From contig NZ_WBVO01000010.1 of NCBI RefSeq assembly GCF_008933115.1, forward strand, positions 62,001 through 126,000: a stretch of 64,000 bases of DNA, written 5' to 3'. Within the stretch, counting starts at the first letter, position 1. Each line of letters starts with the position of its first letter. The position numbers were made by a program, and so were the translations under genes. Positions 52,780 to 61,848 of the stretch are shown piece by piece. The notes under the pieces are model-generated. The model saw only the letters and a program-made list of their open reading frames with translations, made no database searches and was not told where the DNA came from. Source of the DNA: Phaeocystidibacter luteus (GTDB lineage Bacteria; Bacteroidota; Bacteroidia; Flavobacteriales; Schleiferiaceae).

Positions 52780-53474
52780 AACGGGAGAGTCTTTCCCTTG
52801 CAGCGCCACGACCATCGGGAGAGGCTCTGCCTTGCGAAGCCTTATTCGCATCGCGAATCTTGGCGAAGCCCTCTATCAAATCAACCTGCCAGCAAAAATC
52901 ACTTAGCGCTAAACATATCTCGTGTGAGCAACCATCGGCTAATGCCCTTGCAGAGCCCCGACCATCAGGAGAGACTCTGCCTTGCGCAGCCTTATTGGCA
53001 TCGTGAATCTTGGCGAAGCCCATTATAAAATCAACCTGCCAGCAAAAATCACTTAGCGCTAAACATATCTCGTGTGAGCATCCATCGGCTAATGCCCCTT
53101 GCAGAGCCACGACCAGCGGGAGAGACTCTGCCTTGCGCAGCCTTATTCGCATCGCGAATCTTGGCGAAGCCCATTATAAAATCAACCTACCAGCAAAATT
53201 CACTTAGCGCTAAACACCTCTCGTGTGAGCAACCATCGGCTAATGCCCTTGCAGAGCCACGACCATCGGGAGAGGCACTGCCTTGCGCAGCCTTATTCGC
53301 AGCGCGAATCTTGGCGAAGCCGTTTATAGAATCAACCTACCAGCAAAATTCATTTAGCGCCAAACACCTCTCGTGTTAGCAACCATCGGCTAATGCCCCT
53401 TGCAGAGCCACGACCAAAGGGAGAGGCTCTGCCTTGCGCAGCCTTATTCGCATCGCGAATCTTGGCGAAGCCCA
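52780..53474. repeat. 150-bp tandem repeat (about 4.6 copies)
   Basis: Unit ends (TGGCGAAGCC) recur at 52861, 53011, 53162, 53312 and 53463, a period of 150-151 bp. Each unit holds several hairpins: TTAGCGCTAA, CAGAGCC/GGCTCTG, ATTCGC/GCGAAT and GGC/GCC. The first copy lacks its 5' part. The ORF across it on the minus strand is judged spurious. It ends exactly at the stop of the methyltransferase gene. Confidence 0.85.
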
Positions 53475-54257
53475 TTAATCCTTGATTAACTTAATAAAGC
53501 AATAATCCCCTATCTCATTCTCATAACTTTTCCTGATTCGGTCAAAATCCCCATTATCGATATCGGCCCGCAGGCGATGAAGTCCAGATTCCACCTCATC
53601 TTGATTCTGAGCAAGGGCGAAGGAGGAGATTCCTCGGCGGACACCCTCATTGAAATACAGCTCTGGATTGTGTTTGCCAGAATTCAGGAAGAGATCTTGA
53701 AGGTCTGGAGATACGTTGTACGATTGCTCTTGCACTAACTTGAATCCGGATTCAGTTGCCGCATTTAAAATGGATGATCGTTCTGGGAGTGTTTTCGCGG
53801 AATTGGCAATCATTTGGGGGAAATAATGCTTTAGCCAGTAGGCGGCTGTTTGCTCGGGATAGCTTGTAAAAATGACCGTGTTACCTTTTGGCCTTATGAC
53901 TCTTCCAACTTCGGATAAACCCTTTTTCAAATCACTCCAATGATGTAGGGTTAGCGTGGCAAAAACACCATCTACGGAGTCGTCTTTAAGCGGAATATCC
54001 TCGGCCGTTCCGATTTTCCAATCGATTGAAGAGGACTTCTGTTTTGCTTCGCTGATCATCTTTTCAGATGGATCGACGCCTATAAAATTCACACCCATTT
54101 GGTGCAATGCAGTGGTGTAGTTCCCCGTTCCGCATCCGATATCCAGATAGACCTTCTCAGGACTTGGATTTAGCAATTCAAACAACGTTTTTGCCAAAAA
54201 TGGGTCGGCTTTACGGGTAACGTCGTAGTTGGTTCCGATATGGTTGTAGCGGGTCAT
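53475..54257 (-). CDS. Class I SAM-dependent methyltransferase
   Basis: 260-aa methyltransferase. Motif I VYLDIGCGTGNYTTAL is near residue 35, an acidic residue follows in NFIGVDPSEKM, and FATLTLHHWSD (about 105) with VIRPKGNTVIFTSYPEQ matches the Methyltransf_11/25 type. Substrate unknown. Its stop abuts the 150-bp tandem repeat. Confidence 0.88.
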   Translation of the reverse strand: MTRYNHIGTNYDVTRKADPFLAKTLFELLNPSPEKVYLDIGCGTGNYTTALHQMGVNFIGVDPSEKMISEAKQKSSSIDWKIGTAEDIPLKDDSVDGVFATLTLHHWSDLKKGLSEVGRVIRPKGNTVIFTSYPEQTAAYWLKHYFPQMIANSAKTLPERSSILNAATESGFKLVQEQSYNVSPDLQDLFLNSGKHNPELYFNEGVRRGISSFALAQNQDEVESGLHRLRADIDNGDFDRIRKSYENEIGDYCFIKLIKD

Positions 54258-54947
54258 TTGACAGACTTTTGGACTAATAGACTATTTGACTGATGTGCCG
54301 ACTGAAAGGAGGCATCCCGAAAGGCAGAGCCGCTTCGGGAGGTTGATGAGTGTCCCTTTGCTCCTTCCTAATTATGATTGACGGGACATATGATATGTTG
54401 GGAATGAGGTTTGAAAACTGAGTTGATGAAGAAAGGGGCATAGGTGACGATGGATTGGGCATTCTGGGGGCTCTTGGATGGATTGAGGGAAGGGTTAATT
54501 GAGTTGAGGATTGAGTCGGGAGAAGAGTTTGGGGTTGAGTCGGGTCTTTACGTTCGGCTTTGGTGGGGTTTTGCATTGGCTTTTCAGGGCTGTTGGGGGG
54601 CTACGAACCCCTCCCCGTTCTCAAGTTACGCGTTCCAAATCCGTTTCTGGAATTCTCAACCTCCTTTCACGCAGTATCCGTCATTAAACGTATACACCCG
54701 TTTAAAATCCGACTTTGTCAAAATGAAATGCAGAACTTGATACTGGGGTCGCGGGAAGTGGCCCCGGGCAGAACCCAACACCAAACAAAGGAGTCAGCTT
54801 GCATTCATCCCTACCTACTTCCTAGCCCCGTCTCCCTAAAAGCTCCTGTACAGTCGACACACTCTTGCCTGAGGCCGGTCGCCTCTTGCCTGAGGGCTAA
54901 TGCCTGTGGCCTGCCCCCTGTTTTCTCAAGCCTATCTCTTCCCCCCT
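54258..54947. other. Intergenic stretch without recognised gene
   Basis: 690 bp. The only structure seen is a TCCCGAA/TTCGGGA hairpin near 54314-54339 and a tRNA-like T-arm near 54595 that breaks the conserved A58 rule, so it is not called. Open frames here have atypical composition and overlap the next gene. Confidence 0.4.
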
Positions 54948-56066
54948 TCATTCCAACCACCATTCCTCCCTCGGGAAATCTATACCCAACACAAACCTCT
55001 CTCCTATATAGGGATGAACCATCGGCAGTCCTCTGCGCCCACTTTCTGCCTTGAAACGTAGAATTGGGTCCGTCCATTCGTGGACCGATAACGCAAAAGC
55101 TCCCCAGTGAATAGGCATGATCAGGTCGGCTCGAACGTCAAGTCCAGCGAGTACGCTCTCCTCCGGCATCATGTGGATTTGCGACCATGCCTCGTTATAC
55201 TGACCACACTCTAGCATGGCGAGGTCAAACGGGCCGTATTGGTTGCCAATTTCTTCGAAATGCGGACCATACCCTCCGTCACCACTGAAGTACAGGTTAA
55301 CGTCTGCCGTTCGAATAACCCAACTCGCCCATTGTGTCTTGTTTCGGTCTAGTATACCGCGACCAGAAAAATGCCGTGCGGGAGTTGCGATGAGCTCAAC
55401 CTCTCCAACCTTGTTACTTTCCCACCAGTCTAGCTCGGTGATTTTTTCCTCTGGAATATCCCAACTCTTCAAATGCGATCCAACCCCTAGAGCCGTGTAA
55501 AAATGGGCTACCTCATCTTTCAATTGAATTACCGTTGCATAGTCGAGGTGATCGTAATGGTCGTGAGATAAAATGAGGATATCGATATCCGTTAACTCCT
55601 CTATTGGAATAGGCTCTTCATAAGGGTAACGCTGTGTGCCGAATGAAACCGGCGCGGAATACTCACCGAGCATGGGGTCGATCAGAATTCTGTAGCCCGA
55701 CGTTTCAATGAGAAAAGCTGAGTGACCATACCAGGTGATATACGTCAGAGTGTCGATGGTTTGATTTCCTGCTTCTCCAAACTTCACGGGCAAGACGGAA
55801 TCTGGAGCGAGATTTTCACCCCAAATGGCATCTGGCAAGGTCCCCATCATTTCGCCAAAAGAACCTAGTGCGGTTGGAATGAGATTGATAAACTCCCCGT
55901 CCCCATAGTTCGGTGAAGCTTCAATTCGTTCTAGGTCGGCTCCAGACGGACTCTCGCCTATCTGCGGCGCGGTGCCGACAAACACGAATACGGCAATAGT
56001 GAACAGTATAAGCAGACTTACTAAGACGAGGAACGTGCGCTTCAGAAATTTCCAGACTCTTCTCAT
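54948..56066 (-). CDS. MBL-fold metallo-hydrolase (NAPE-PLD/UlaG-like)
   Basis: 372-aa protein; the start at 56066 (MRRVWKFLKRTFLVLVS) gives an N-terminal membrane anchor, and the upstream ATG adds 14 residues. The metallo-beta-lactamase fold has WYGHSAFLIETSGYRILIDP, the metal motif ILSHDHYDHLD, a TPARHFSGRG His, YFSGDGGYGPHF and MPIHWGAFALSVHEWTDPI near the C-terminus. This arrangement fits NAPE-hydrolysing PLD-like enzymes of COG2220. Probably acts in the periplasm or at the membrane face. Confidence 0.9.
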   Translation of the reverse strand: MRRVWKFLKRTFLVLVSLLILFTIAVFVFVGTAPQIGESPSGADLERIEASPNYGDGEFINLIPTALGSFGEMMGTLPDAIWGENLAPDSVLPVKFGEAGNQTIDTLTYITWYGHSAFLIETSGYRILIDPMLGEYSAPVSFGTQRYPYEEPIPIEELTDIDILILSHDHYDHLDYATVIQLKDEVAHFYTALGVGSHLKSWDIPEEKITELDWWESNKVGEVELIATPARHFSGRGILDRNKTQWASWVIRTADVNLYFSGDGGYGPHFEEIGNQYGPFDLAMLECGQYNEAWSQIHMMPEESVLAGLDVRADLIMPIHWGAFALSVHEWTDPILRFKAESGRRGLPMVHPYIGERFVLGIDFPREEWWLE

Positions 56067-56161
56067 GATGAATGGTAGGTTTTGAGGGTTCAAAGATGAG
56101 TCGAACATTCAAGAGTCATGAATACAAAATCGTTTGATTCTAACACATTTTAGGGAAAACA

Positions 56162-56998
56162 TTAAGGCCCATAGTACAGCTTGGTATAAATCCAGCTTCC
56201 CCTACCTTCCCAATTATAGGCATCCCTCCAATCCAACATTGGGATGTACTCAAGTTCCAAGGTTGATATCAATTCTAGCTTTACAGAATCAGTTAACTCG
56301 CCCTCCCAACTCTCATCAAAATATACAAGATTGAATGCAGACTGATGCAAGCCAATCTCACGTAAGTAATTGAAATATTCAAGCGCTATGACGGAGGAAT
56401 AAGGAGTTCCTTTCGAGTCACGAAGCTCCAAATCAAACTGAATGAGAGTAAGCAAAGTGTCATTCAAAGGCAGAGCACTTGGCTGTTTTACTTCATCCAT
56501 GACATAAATAGCTCTAACATCATCGATAATACTTTTGACCGTTTCAGCATTGCCATCCGCCCTTCTTCTCTTCCAAAACTTGACGTAGTAATTGGCAGAG
56601 TCCAAATCAGTCCTATCGTATGAATCATGCAATCTATCAACCAATTCAGCGAGAGTGAGGTTGCGGTCATATCCGAGTCTCTTATTGAAATATTCATCCT
56701 TTGAGATAAAACGCTCATACCCTATTGTCAAAGCGAGATTATGAAGCATCTCTAGTCTCGATGAGTCGCGAAAGCCTTCTAGCCCCGCCCATTCGTACGC
56801 ACAATCCAAACGCTCAATTCCATGATTTTCATTGCAATCCTTCCACGAGTAATCATCCGTTGCAAATCCAGATCGTACGAAATGAACGAAGCTCATTTCT
56901 CTCTCCTTCATTGGCATAGGATCTTTTCTGAATAGCCCACAACTGGCAATTAGAAGCAGCAACAATAGGATGGGGAGCAATACCTTGGGTTTCAACAT
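56162..56998 (-). CDS. Hypothetical lipoprotein
   Basis: 278-aa lipoprotein (lipobox IASC, Cys about 20). The mature part is largely helical (FATDDYSWKDCNENHGIERL, HNLALTIGYERF) with a short alpha/beta end. No family recognised. It is 96 bp upstream of the MBL gene on the same strand. Confidence 0.55.
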   Translation of the reverse strand: MLKPKVLLPILLLLLLIASCGLFRKDPMPMKEREMSFVHFVRSGFATDDYSWKDCNENHGIERLDCAYEWAGLEGFRDSSRLEMLHNLALTIGYERFISKDEYFNKRLGYDRNLTLAELVDRLHDSYDRTDLDSANYYVKFWKRRRADGNAETVKSIIDDVRAIYVMDEVKQPSALPLNDTLLTLIQFDLELRDSKGTPYSSVIALEYFNYLREIGLHQSAFNLVYFDESWEGELTDSVKLELISTLELEYIPMLDWRDAYNWEGRGSWIYTKLYYGP

Positions 56999-57055
56999 AA
57001 TCTGATAGATTGAGCTTTCAATGTAAGCATTGAAGTATGATTTACTCCGCTACCT

Positions 57056-57063
57056 TACCTTTA
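57056..57063 (+). promoter_or_regulatory. Putative -7 promoter element TACCTTTA
   Basis: TAnnTTTR-type motif 5 bp before the Crp/Fnr start at 57068, suggesting a nearly leaderless mRNA. Confidence 0.3.
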
Positions 57064-57067
57064 TCAC

Positions 57068-57643
57068 ATGAGCACACTTCTCATCGATTTCCTCAGATCC
57101 ATTCCCGAGCTTCAAAATGAAAACCTCGAAGCGATTGCACGTGCTATTCCGCATATCGAAGCTAAAAAAGGAGATATCCTACAACGAGAAGGTGAAGTGC
57201 CAAAGCACTGCTACTTCGTACTGTCGGGCTTAGTTCGGGAGTACCGTATCAAGGACGGTCGCGAGCTTACGGTTGAATTCTACGATGAGGAAATGTCCAC
57301 AATTAACTCCCTCGCCTTCGAACGTCAAGTTGCTAGCCCATCTTACCTTGAATGCGTAGAAGATTCGATGTTAATTGCTGGATCGCGAGAAGTAGATCAG
57401 CAAAATCTAGAGACATTCCCGGTCCTCCAAAAAGTGGTTACCCGAATGTTGAATTCAGAGCTAGTCGAAAGAAAAGAGCTGTACACGAACTATCAGATGG
57501 CTTCTCCGAAAGAACGTTATGAGAACCTCTTGGCTACAAGACCGAAGCTTCTGCAACGCGTGCCGCAGCATCAAATCGCCAGCTATTTGGGGGTTACGCC
57601 AGAATCGCTAAGTCGTATTCGTGGTCGACTTTCAAAGGCTTGA
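57068..57643 (+). CDS. Crp/Fnr family transcriptional regulator
   Basis: 191-aa regulator with an N-terminal cyclic-nucleotide-binding-like barrel (IEAKKGDILQREGEVPKHCY ... YFVLSGLVREYRIKDGREL) and a C-terminal helix-turn-helix (HQIASYLGVTPESLSRIRGR). No Cys cluster for an Fe-S site, so not an Fnr oxygen sensor. This short Bacteroidota type is common and its ligand is often unknown. The last 12 bp overlap the stop of the convergent DUF4386 gene. Confidence 0.9.
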   Translation: MSTLLIDFLRSIPELQNENLEAIARAIPHIEAKKGDILQREGEVPKHCYFVLSGLVREYRIKDGRELTVEFYDEEMSTINSLAFERQVASPSYLECVEDSMLIAGSREVDQQNLETFPVLQKVVTRMLNSELVERKELYTNYQMASPKERYENLLATRPKLLQRVPQHQIASYLGVTPESLSRIRGRLSKA

Positions 57644-58267
57644 AATGAATCTTTTCGGCGCAATTATCCAATAAACCGCCAGACCTAATTCGCCCACAAC
57701 CATTGGAATGACGAAAACGTTCTCAATTTCGGAAACAATGTGTTCATACTCTGGAAATAGATTCACCCCTGCATCCACAATCACATAACCGATTCCAGCT
57801 ATGACGAGAAGCCATCGGAATGCCATGTTTGCCCAACCTGATTTCGGCATTGACATCCCTAGGGTAATTAAATGGAATCCGAAGACAATCAATCCGAGTG
57901 TCCACCATTTTTCAAAATGATAAAAGGCCTCCGGACCTCGCATGGTGAGTAGAATGATGATGCATGTAATCAAGAAACCGGTGTAGGTCCAGCGTAAAAT
58001 CGCACTGGCTTTTCCAATCACACTCTTCTCAAATATTTTGATGATACCAAGGGCAACGAGGAAATCCAAGAGCATGATGAGCGTCCAAATCACTGCAGCG
58101 CCTTTTTCAATGTTACCTTCCCCTTCCACGGAAATGAGTTTTCTCACCGTCATTTCATCTCCGGCCAGCGCTTCACCGAATCGTCCCGACATCACCACAC
58201 CGGCCAACAACCCCATCAGTACAAGGGCAATCCCAGTCATTCGAGCTATTCCAACTTTAGACTTCAT
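57632..58267 (-). CDS. DUF4386-like membrane protein
   Basis: 211-aa integral membrane protein. The start at 58267 (MKSKVGIARMTGIALVLMGL) is chosen because the upstream extension runs into hairpin repeats. Helices are at about 8-28, 60-80, 92-114, 126-145 and 152-172. The pattern fits DUF4386. Function unknown. Its C-terminus overlaps that of the Crp/Fnr gene by 12 bp. Confidence 0.7.
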   Translation of the reverse strand: MKSKVGIARMTGIALVLMGLLAGVVMSGRFGEALAGDEMTVRKLISVEGEGNIEKGAAVIWTLIMLLDFLVALGIIKIFEKSVIGKASAILRWTYTGFLITCIIILLTMRGPEAFYHFEKWWTLGLIVFGFHLITLGMSMPKSGWANMAFRWLLVIAGIGYVIVDAGVNLFPEYEHIVSEIENVFVIPMVVGELGLAVYWIIAPKRFISSL

Positions 58268-58406
58268 GTTCGTTTGGTTTATTTGATGTGACAAAGATGC
58301 AGGATGCGGAATAGATAGGCATTGATGAACGTCAAGGAAGGCCAAGTGGCAGGCTTGAGGCTGCAGGCTAAAATACCTCTTTGCCAACACGATAAACTTC
58401 CCCACC

Positions 58407-58500
58407 TTGCGAGCAACGCGAGCCTTGCCGAGGAACGAGGCCTTACTTCCGCAGGAAGTCTTACCTCCAACGGAGGTCTTACCAAGACTTGAATACCCTA
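58407..58500. repeat. Ladder of short hairpins with CTTA spacers
   Basis: Consecutive small stems: GCG/CGC, GCC/GGC around GAGGAACGA, ACTTCC-gca-GGAAGT and ACCTCC-aac-GGAGGT, separated by CTTA. AAGTCTT (58455) and AAGACTT (58484) enclose one of them as an outer stem. It lies on the same side as the 53-bp repeats and in front of the Wzm-like gene. Confidence 0.55.
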
Positions 58501-58525
58501 CCCAATTAACCAGCCGCCCCCCTTT

Positions 58526-58838
58526 CCTTCGCCAACCGGCGAAGGATCCTTTTGCCCATCAACTGATGGGCAACCCTTTCATCCGCCGGAGGTGGAGAAT
58601 CCTTTACCCCATCAACCGATGGGCAATCCTTTCATCCGCCGGAGGTGGAGGATCCTTTACCCCATCAACTGATGGGCAACCCTTTCATCCGCCGGAGGTG
58701 GAGGATCCTTTACCCCATCAACCGATGGGCAACCCTTTCATCCACCGGAGGTGGAGGATCCTTTTGCCCATCAACTGATGGGCAACCCTTTCATCCGCCG
58801 GAGGTGGAGGATCCTTTTGCGCGCCATATCACGCGCAA
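58526..58838. repeat. 53-bp tandem repeat/hairpin array with ATCCTTT spacers
   Basis: Starts with CCTTCGCC-aacc-GGCGAAGG, then five copies of a 53-bp unit (58578, 58631, 58684, 58737, 58790). Each unit has a CCGCC/GGTGG hairpin and a GCCCATC/GATGGGC hairpin, joined by ATCCTTT or ACCCTTT. It ends with TTGCGCG/CGCGCAA. The start of the Wzm-like gene is about 28 bp downstream. Same spacer word and same gene-relative direction as the array near 52.6 kb. Confidence 0.75.
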
Positions 58839-58865
58839 TCCCTCCTTTTTCTCTATTTTCCCCCC

Positions 58866-59705
58866 ATGGCCCAAAACAACCATACCATCCATGTCGATGC
58901 GAATGCTCCAGCAACCGCAGGCCGGCTCAAAACCTTGCTAGAATACAAGGAGTTACTGCTTTCTTTGGCAACAAGAGATTATCGAGTACGGTTTGTTCAA
59001 ACACGCTTGGGCTATGTGTGGGCTATCGTACAGCCCATAGTGCTCATGCTAATTCTCACCTTCGTCTTCGGCAAAATGCTGAATGTGAATACCGGTGGAA
59101 TCGAATACCCAATCTTCGCCCTAAGCGGACAAGTGCTTTGGTCATATTTCAGCTTCTCGGCCGTGCAGGGTGGACAATCACTCGTGCAATCACAGCACAT
59201 GATTCGCAAGATTTGGTTTCCTCGAGTAGTACTTCCCTTAAGCAAAGCGGCCGTGGGATTCATGGATCTGGCAATCGGATTAGTCGTTCTAGGTGCGGCG
59301 ATGGCCGTGTACAAAGCCCTGCCGAGTGTATCCCTCATTGCATTGCCTTTGGCAATTCTTTTCACCTGGATTGCAGGAACTGGCGTTTCACTTTGGACAT
59401 CTGCCTTGAGCATTCGATACCGTGACATTCAACACGCGCTTCCCTACTTCATCCAGTTCTTGTTCTTCCTTACCCCAGTCGCTTACCCCGCTGGTGTACT
59501 GAGTAAATCCTTACCTGAATCCATCAGTTGGGCAGCCTACCTCAATCCGATGAGTGGTATCATCGACCTTGCAAGATTCAGTCTATTTGATGCAGAATTG
59601 GTATGGAACAATGTGCTGATATCTGTTGGCGTTGCCGTTATCTTGCTAGTTACTGGCTGGCACTATTTCCATAAGGTTGAACGAAATATGGCCGATACGC
59701 TATGA
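58866..59705 (+). CDS. Polysaccharide ABC exporter permease (Wzm-like)
   Basis: 279-aa ABC-2 permease for surface polysaccharide export. Amphipathic N-terminus (LLLSLATRDYRVRFVQTRLG) then six membrane segments; YVWAIVQPIVLMLILTFVFG, RKIWFPRVVLPLS and IRYRDIQHALPYFIQFLFFL are family blocks, as is AYLNPMSGIIDLAR near the end. It pairs with the downstream ATPase, overlapping it by 4 bp. Confidence 0.92.
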   Translation: MAQNNHTIHVDANAPATAGRLKTLLEYKELLLSLATRDYRVRFVQTRLGYVWAIVQPIVLMLILTFVFGKMLNVNTGGIEYPIFALSGQVLWSYFSFSAVQGGQSLVQSQHMIRKIWFPRVVLPLSKAAVGFMDLAIGLVVLGAAMAVYKALPSVSLIALPLAILFTWIAGTGVSLWTSALSIRYRDIQHALPYFIQFLFFLTPVAYPAGVLSKSLPESISWAAYLNPMSGIIDLARFSLFDAELVWNNVLISVGVAVILLVTGWHYFHKVERNMADTL

Positions 59706-60904
59706 GTTCACACGCCATTGAAATACACGGTCTCGGTAAACAATACCGAATCAAGGGAAATTCAACATCTTCTCTGTTAGGTAAAATTGCTCGTAGAAAT
59801 CAAGAGGATAGCTTCTGGGCGCTTAAGGACCTGAACTACAACCTCGAACAAGGCAAAGTACTTGGGGTAATCGGACCAAACGGAGCAGGAAAAAGCACCT
59901 TGCTGAAACTACTCTCAAGAATTACCTTCCCTTCTGCCGGCAAGTTCACCGCCCACGGAAGGATGAGCAGTCTTCTTGAAGTTGGAACCGGATTTCATCC
60001 CGAATTGAGCGGGTACGACAATATCTTCTTGAATGGATCCATCCTCGGGATGTCCAAAACTGAGATCAAGTCTGCCCTAGATGAAATCATAGAGTTTTCT
60101 GGGGTGGAGAACTTCATTCACATGCCTGTAAAGCACTACTCAAGTGGAATGAAGGTTCGACTCGCGTTCTCAGTAGCCGCTCACCTCACCGCCGAGATTC
60201 TCCTAATCGACGAAGTTCTTGCCGTAGGTGACGCCTCTTTTCAAAGAAAGTGCATAGAGCGAATGGAGGATGTATCCAGACATCAAGGTCGAACGATCCT
60301 CTTCGTAAGCCACAACATGCGCGCAGTGAATGACCTGTGCAATGAGGCCATTTACATTGATGGTGGTCAGCTCGTAAAATCAGGCACCGCCGAAGAGATT
60401 ACGAGCTTCTACAACAAGAGTCTAGAGCAACGCGCCATTTCTATTGATTTAGCCGATAGGAAAGATCGCGAAGGCACTGGCTCTATTCAACTGCAATCCA
60501 TGACATTCACCGACGAAAACGGAAACCCACTAAGCGAGCTTCGCAGCGGTGAACCCGTTACCTTGGAAGTAAAGTATGCAGGCTCAAAAGCACCTACAGG
60601 ATTAAACGTACGTTTGAGTATTGGTCGCGAAAATGATGGCTTCATCGGCGCTCTTTCCAACTCACTAGCCGGCAATCAATTTGAAAATCTAGGAACAGAA
60701 GGAACCTTGCGCTGCAAACTCGACAAGCTTCCATTCATGACCGGTAAATACGTTGTGAATGCCCGCCTAACCGAACACAACATCGTGACAGACGACGTGA
60801 AGCGCGCCATCGTTTTTGAAGTGAAAGAAGGGGATTACTTTGGAAGTGGCGACCTATTCAGCACGGAGCGCACCGGCGTTTACATCAATCAACATTGGGA
60901 GTAA
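59702..60904 (+). CDS. Polysaccharide ABC exporter ATPase with Wzt C-domain
   Basis: 400-aa ATPase. Walker A GPNGAGKST (about 60-68), signature YSSGMKVRLAFS, Walker B ILLIDEVLAVGD and the switch His in LFVSHNMRAV. Residues 260-400 form a Wzt-type polysaccharide-binding beta-sandwich, which recognises the end of the exported chain. Energises the Wzm-like permease. Confidence 0.93.
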   Translation: MSSHAIEIHGLGKQYRIKGNSTSSLLGKIARRNQEDSFWALKDLNYNLEQGKVLGVIGPNGAGKSTLLKLLSRITFPSAGKFTAHGRMSSLLEVGTGFHPELSGYDNIFLNGSILGMSKTEIKSALDEIIEFSGVENFIHMPVKHYSSGMKVRLAFSVAAHLTAEILLIDEVLAVGDASFQRKCIERMEDVSRHQGRTILFVSHNMRAVNDLCNEAIYIDGGQLVKSGTAEEITSFYNKSLEQRAISIDLADRKDREGTGSIQLQSMTFTDENGNPLSELRSGEPVTLEVKYAGSKAPTGLNVRLSIGRENDGFIGALSNSLAGNQFENLGTEGTLRCKLDKLPFMTGKYVVNARLTEHNIVTDDVKRAIVFEVKEGDYFGSGDLFSTERTGVYINQHWE

Positions 60905-60905
60905 C

Positions 60906-61781
60906 CTATTTCCCGAACAGCTTCTCTGTCCAGCGTTTGGCCTTTGGCTTCCCATGATGTCCCGTAAATAGTTTCATCATATATTCCGACCCCTCTGAAG
61001 GTGGTAGGTGGTCAACCGGAGTGAGCTTCCAATCCTCCGTATCATAGCCGTTAAACTCCATGTATTCGGTGTACAGCGGACGATAAAATTCCACATCATC
61101 CTTCGTAAACCAACGTCGCCAGTTTCCGTGTTTCTTACTTCTAGCTACATGTGTAAACCGCTTGTCGGTAGGATCTGATTCGTGAATAGCAAACCCCAAA
61201 TACTTCTCGAGCTCATCGAGATTACCGTCCATGATATCCTCATACTTCACGACGAACCAGTCGTTCTTCTTGGCTTCAGTTAGAAACTTCTGCACGCGTG
61301 CATGTAGCTTCGTTTGCCTTTCCTTCCAAGCCACAAAACGAACAGGATTCGTGGTAAACAAAGTGTAGAAAGGAAGGTCTTGAGGGTGTGCCTCCTTGTG
61401 CTGAGTAAGGCGATGGGCGATCTCGAATTCTTCCTTCTTAGGCTTGTGCAAGTGGTACCAACGGTAGAAAAAATCACTAATCCATCGGTCACGCGGATCT
61501 CTAACAATGAAGATTTTCTTGTCGAAATCGGCGTAGTCGTCAATAATCGTATCGGGAGAAACGCCCATTCCTTCCACTCCTGGAAGAAGGGACTTGACGA
61601 TAGCATGTTCGCCTATTTTATACGAGCTCTTATCGAGTTTATAGAGCGTATCACCTTCTCGGCTTGTCGCTTCGAATACCTCAGAAACGGAGGAACTGTA
61701 CTTTGCTTCCATCGCTCTCTTAATCTTGAGGTGAAGCACCGTAGTTCCACTCTTCGCCAAACCGTAAATCAATACTCGCAT
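60906..61781 (-). CDS. Sulfotransferase family protein
   Basis: 291-aa protein; the start at 61781 (MRVLIYGLAKSGTTVL) puts the PAPS-binding P-loop-like GLAKSGTT at residues 7-14, as expected, so the 19 residues upstream are dropped. The 3'-phosphate site is in FIVRDPRDRWISDFF (about 97-111), and WFVVKYEDIMDG follows. Its acceptor is probably a sugar or lipid in the adjacent polysaccharide locus. It is convergent with the Wzt gene, separated by 1 bp. Confidence 0.8.
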   Translation of the reverse strand: MRVLIYGLAKSGTTVLHLKIKRAMEAKYSSSVSEVFEATSREGDTLYKLDKSSYKIGEHAIVKSLLPGVEGMGVSPDTIIDDYADFDKKIFIVRDPRDRWISDFFYRWYHLHKPKKEEFEIAHRLTQHKEAHPQDLPFYTLFTTNPVRFVAWKERQTKLHARVQKFLTEAKKNDWFVVKYEDIMDGNLDELEKYLGFAIHESDPTDKRFTHVARSKKHGNWRRWFTKDDVEFYRPLYTEYMEFNGYDTEDWKLTPVDHLPPSEGSEYMMKLFTGHHGKPKAKRWTEKLFGK

Positions 61782-61848
61782 GGGGTAAAGATAAGCACCC
61801 TGCTCATTCGAGCGTAAGTATGTACCTTCCGCTTTCAATATTCCATCA

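Noticed and set aside
52766-53152. 128-aa minus-strand ORF in the 150-bp repeats
   Set aside because: It arises because the repeat period is close to a multiple of three; composition is repeat-derived and the frame breaks where the spacing becomes 151 bp.
54590-54650. Another minus-strand tRNA fragment
   Set aside because: A T-arm-like GGGG-TTCGTAG-CCCC is present but base 58 is T, not A, and neither the anticodon arm nor the module palindromes or tail are there.
54560-55054. 164-aa plus-strand ORF
   Set aside because: Pro/Ser-rich composition, overlaps the MBL-fold gene on the other strand and has no recognisable pattern.
58526-58838. CRISPR array
   Set aside because: The repeat is contiguous with no unique spacers of constant length; both halves of each unit recur, so it is a hairpin satellite.
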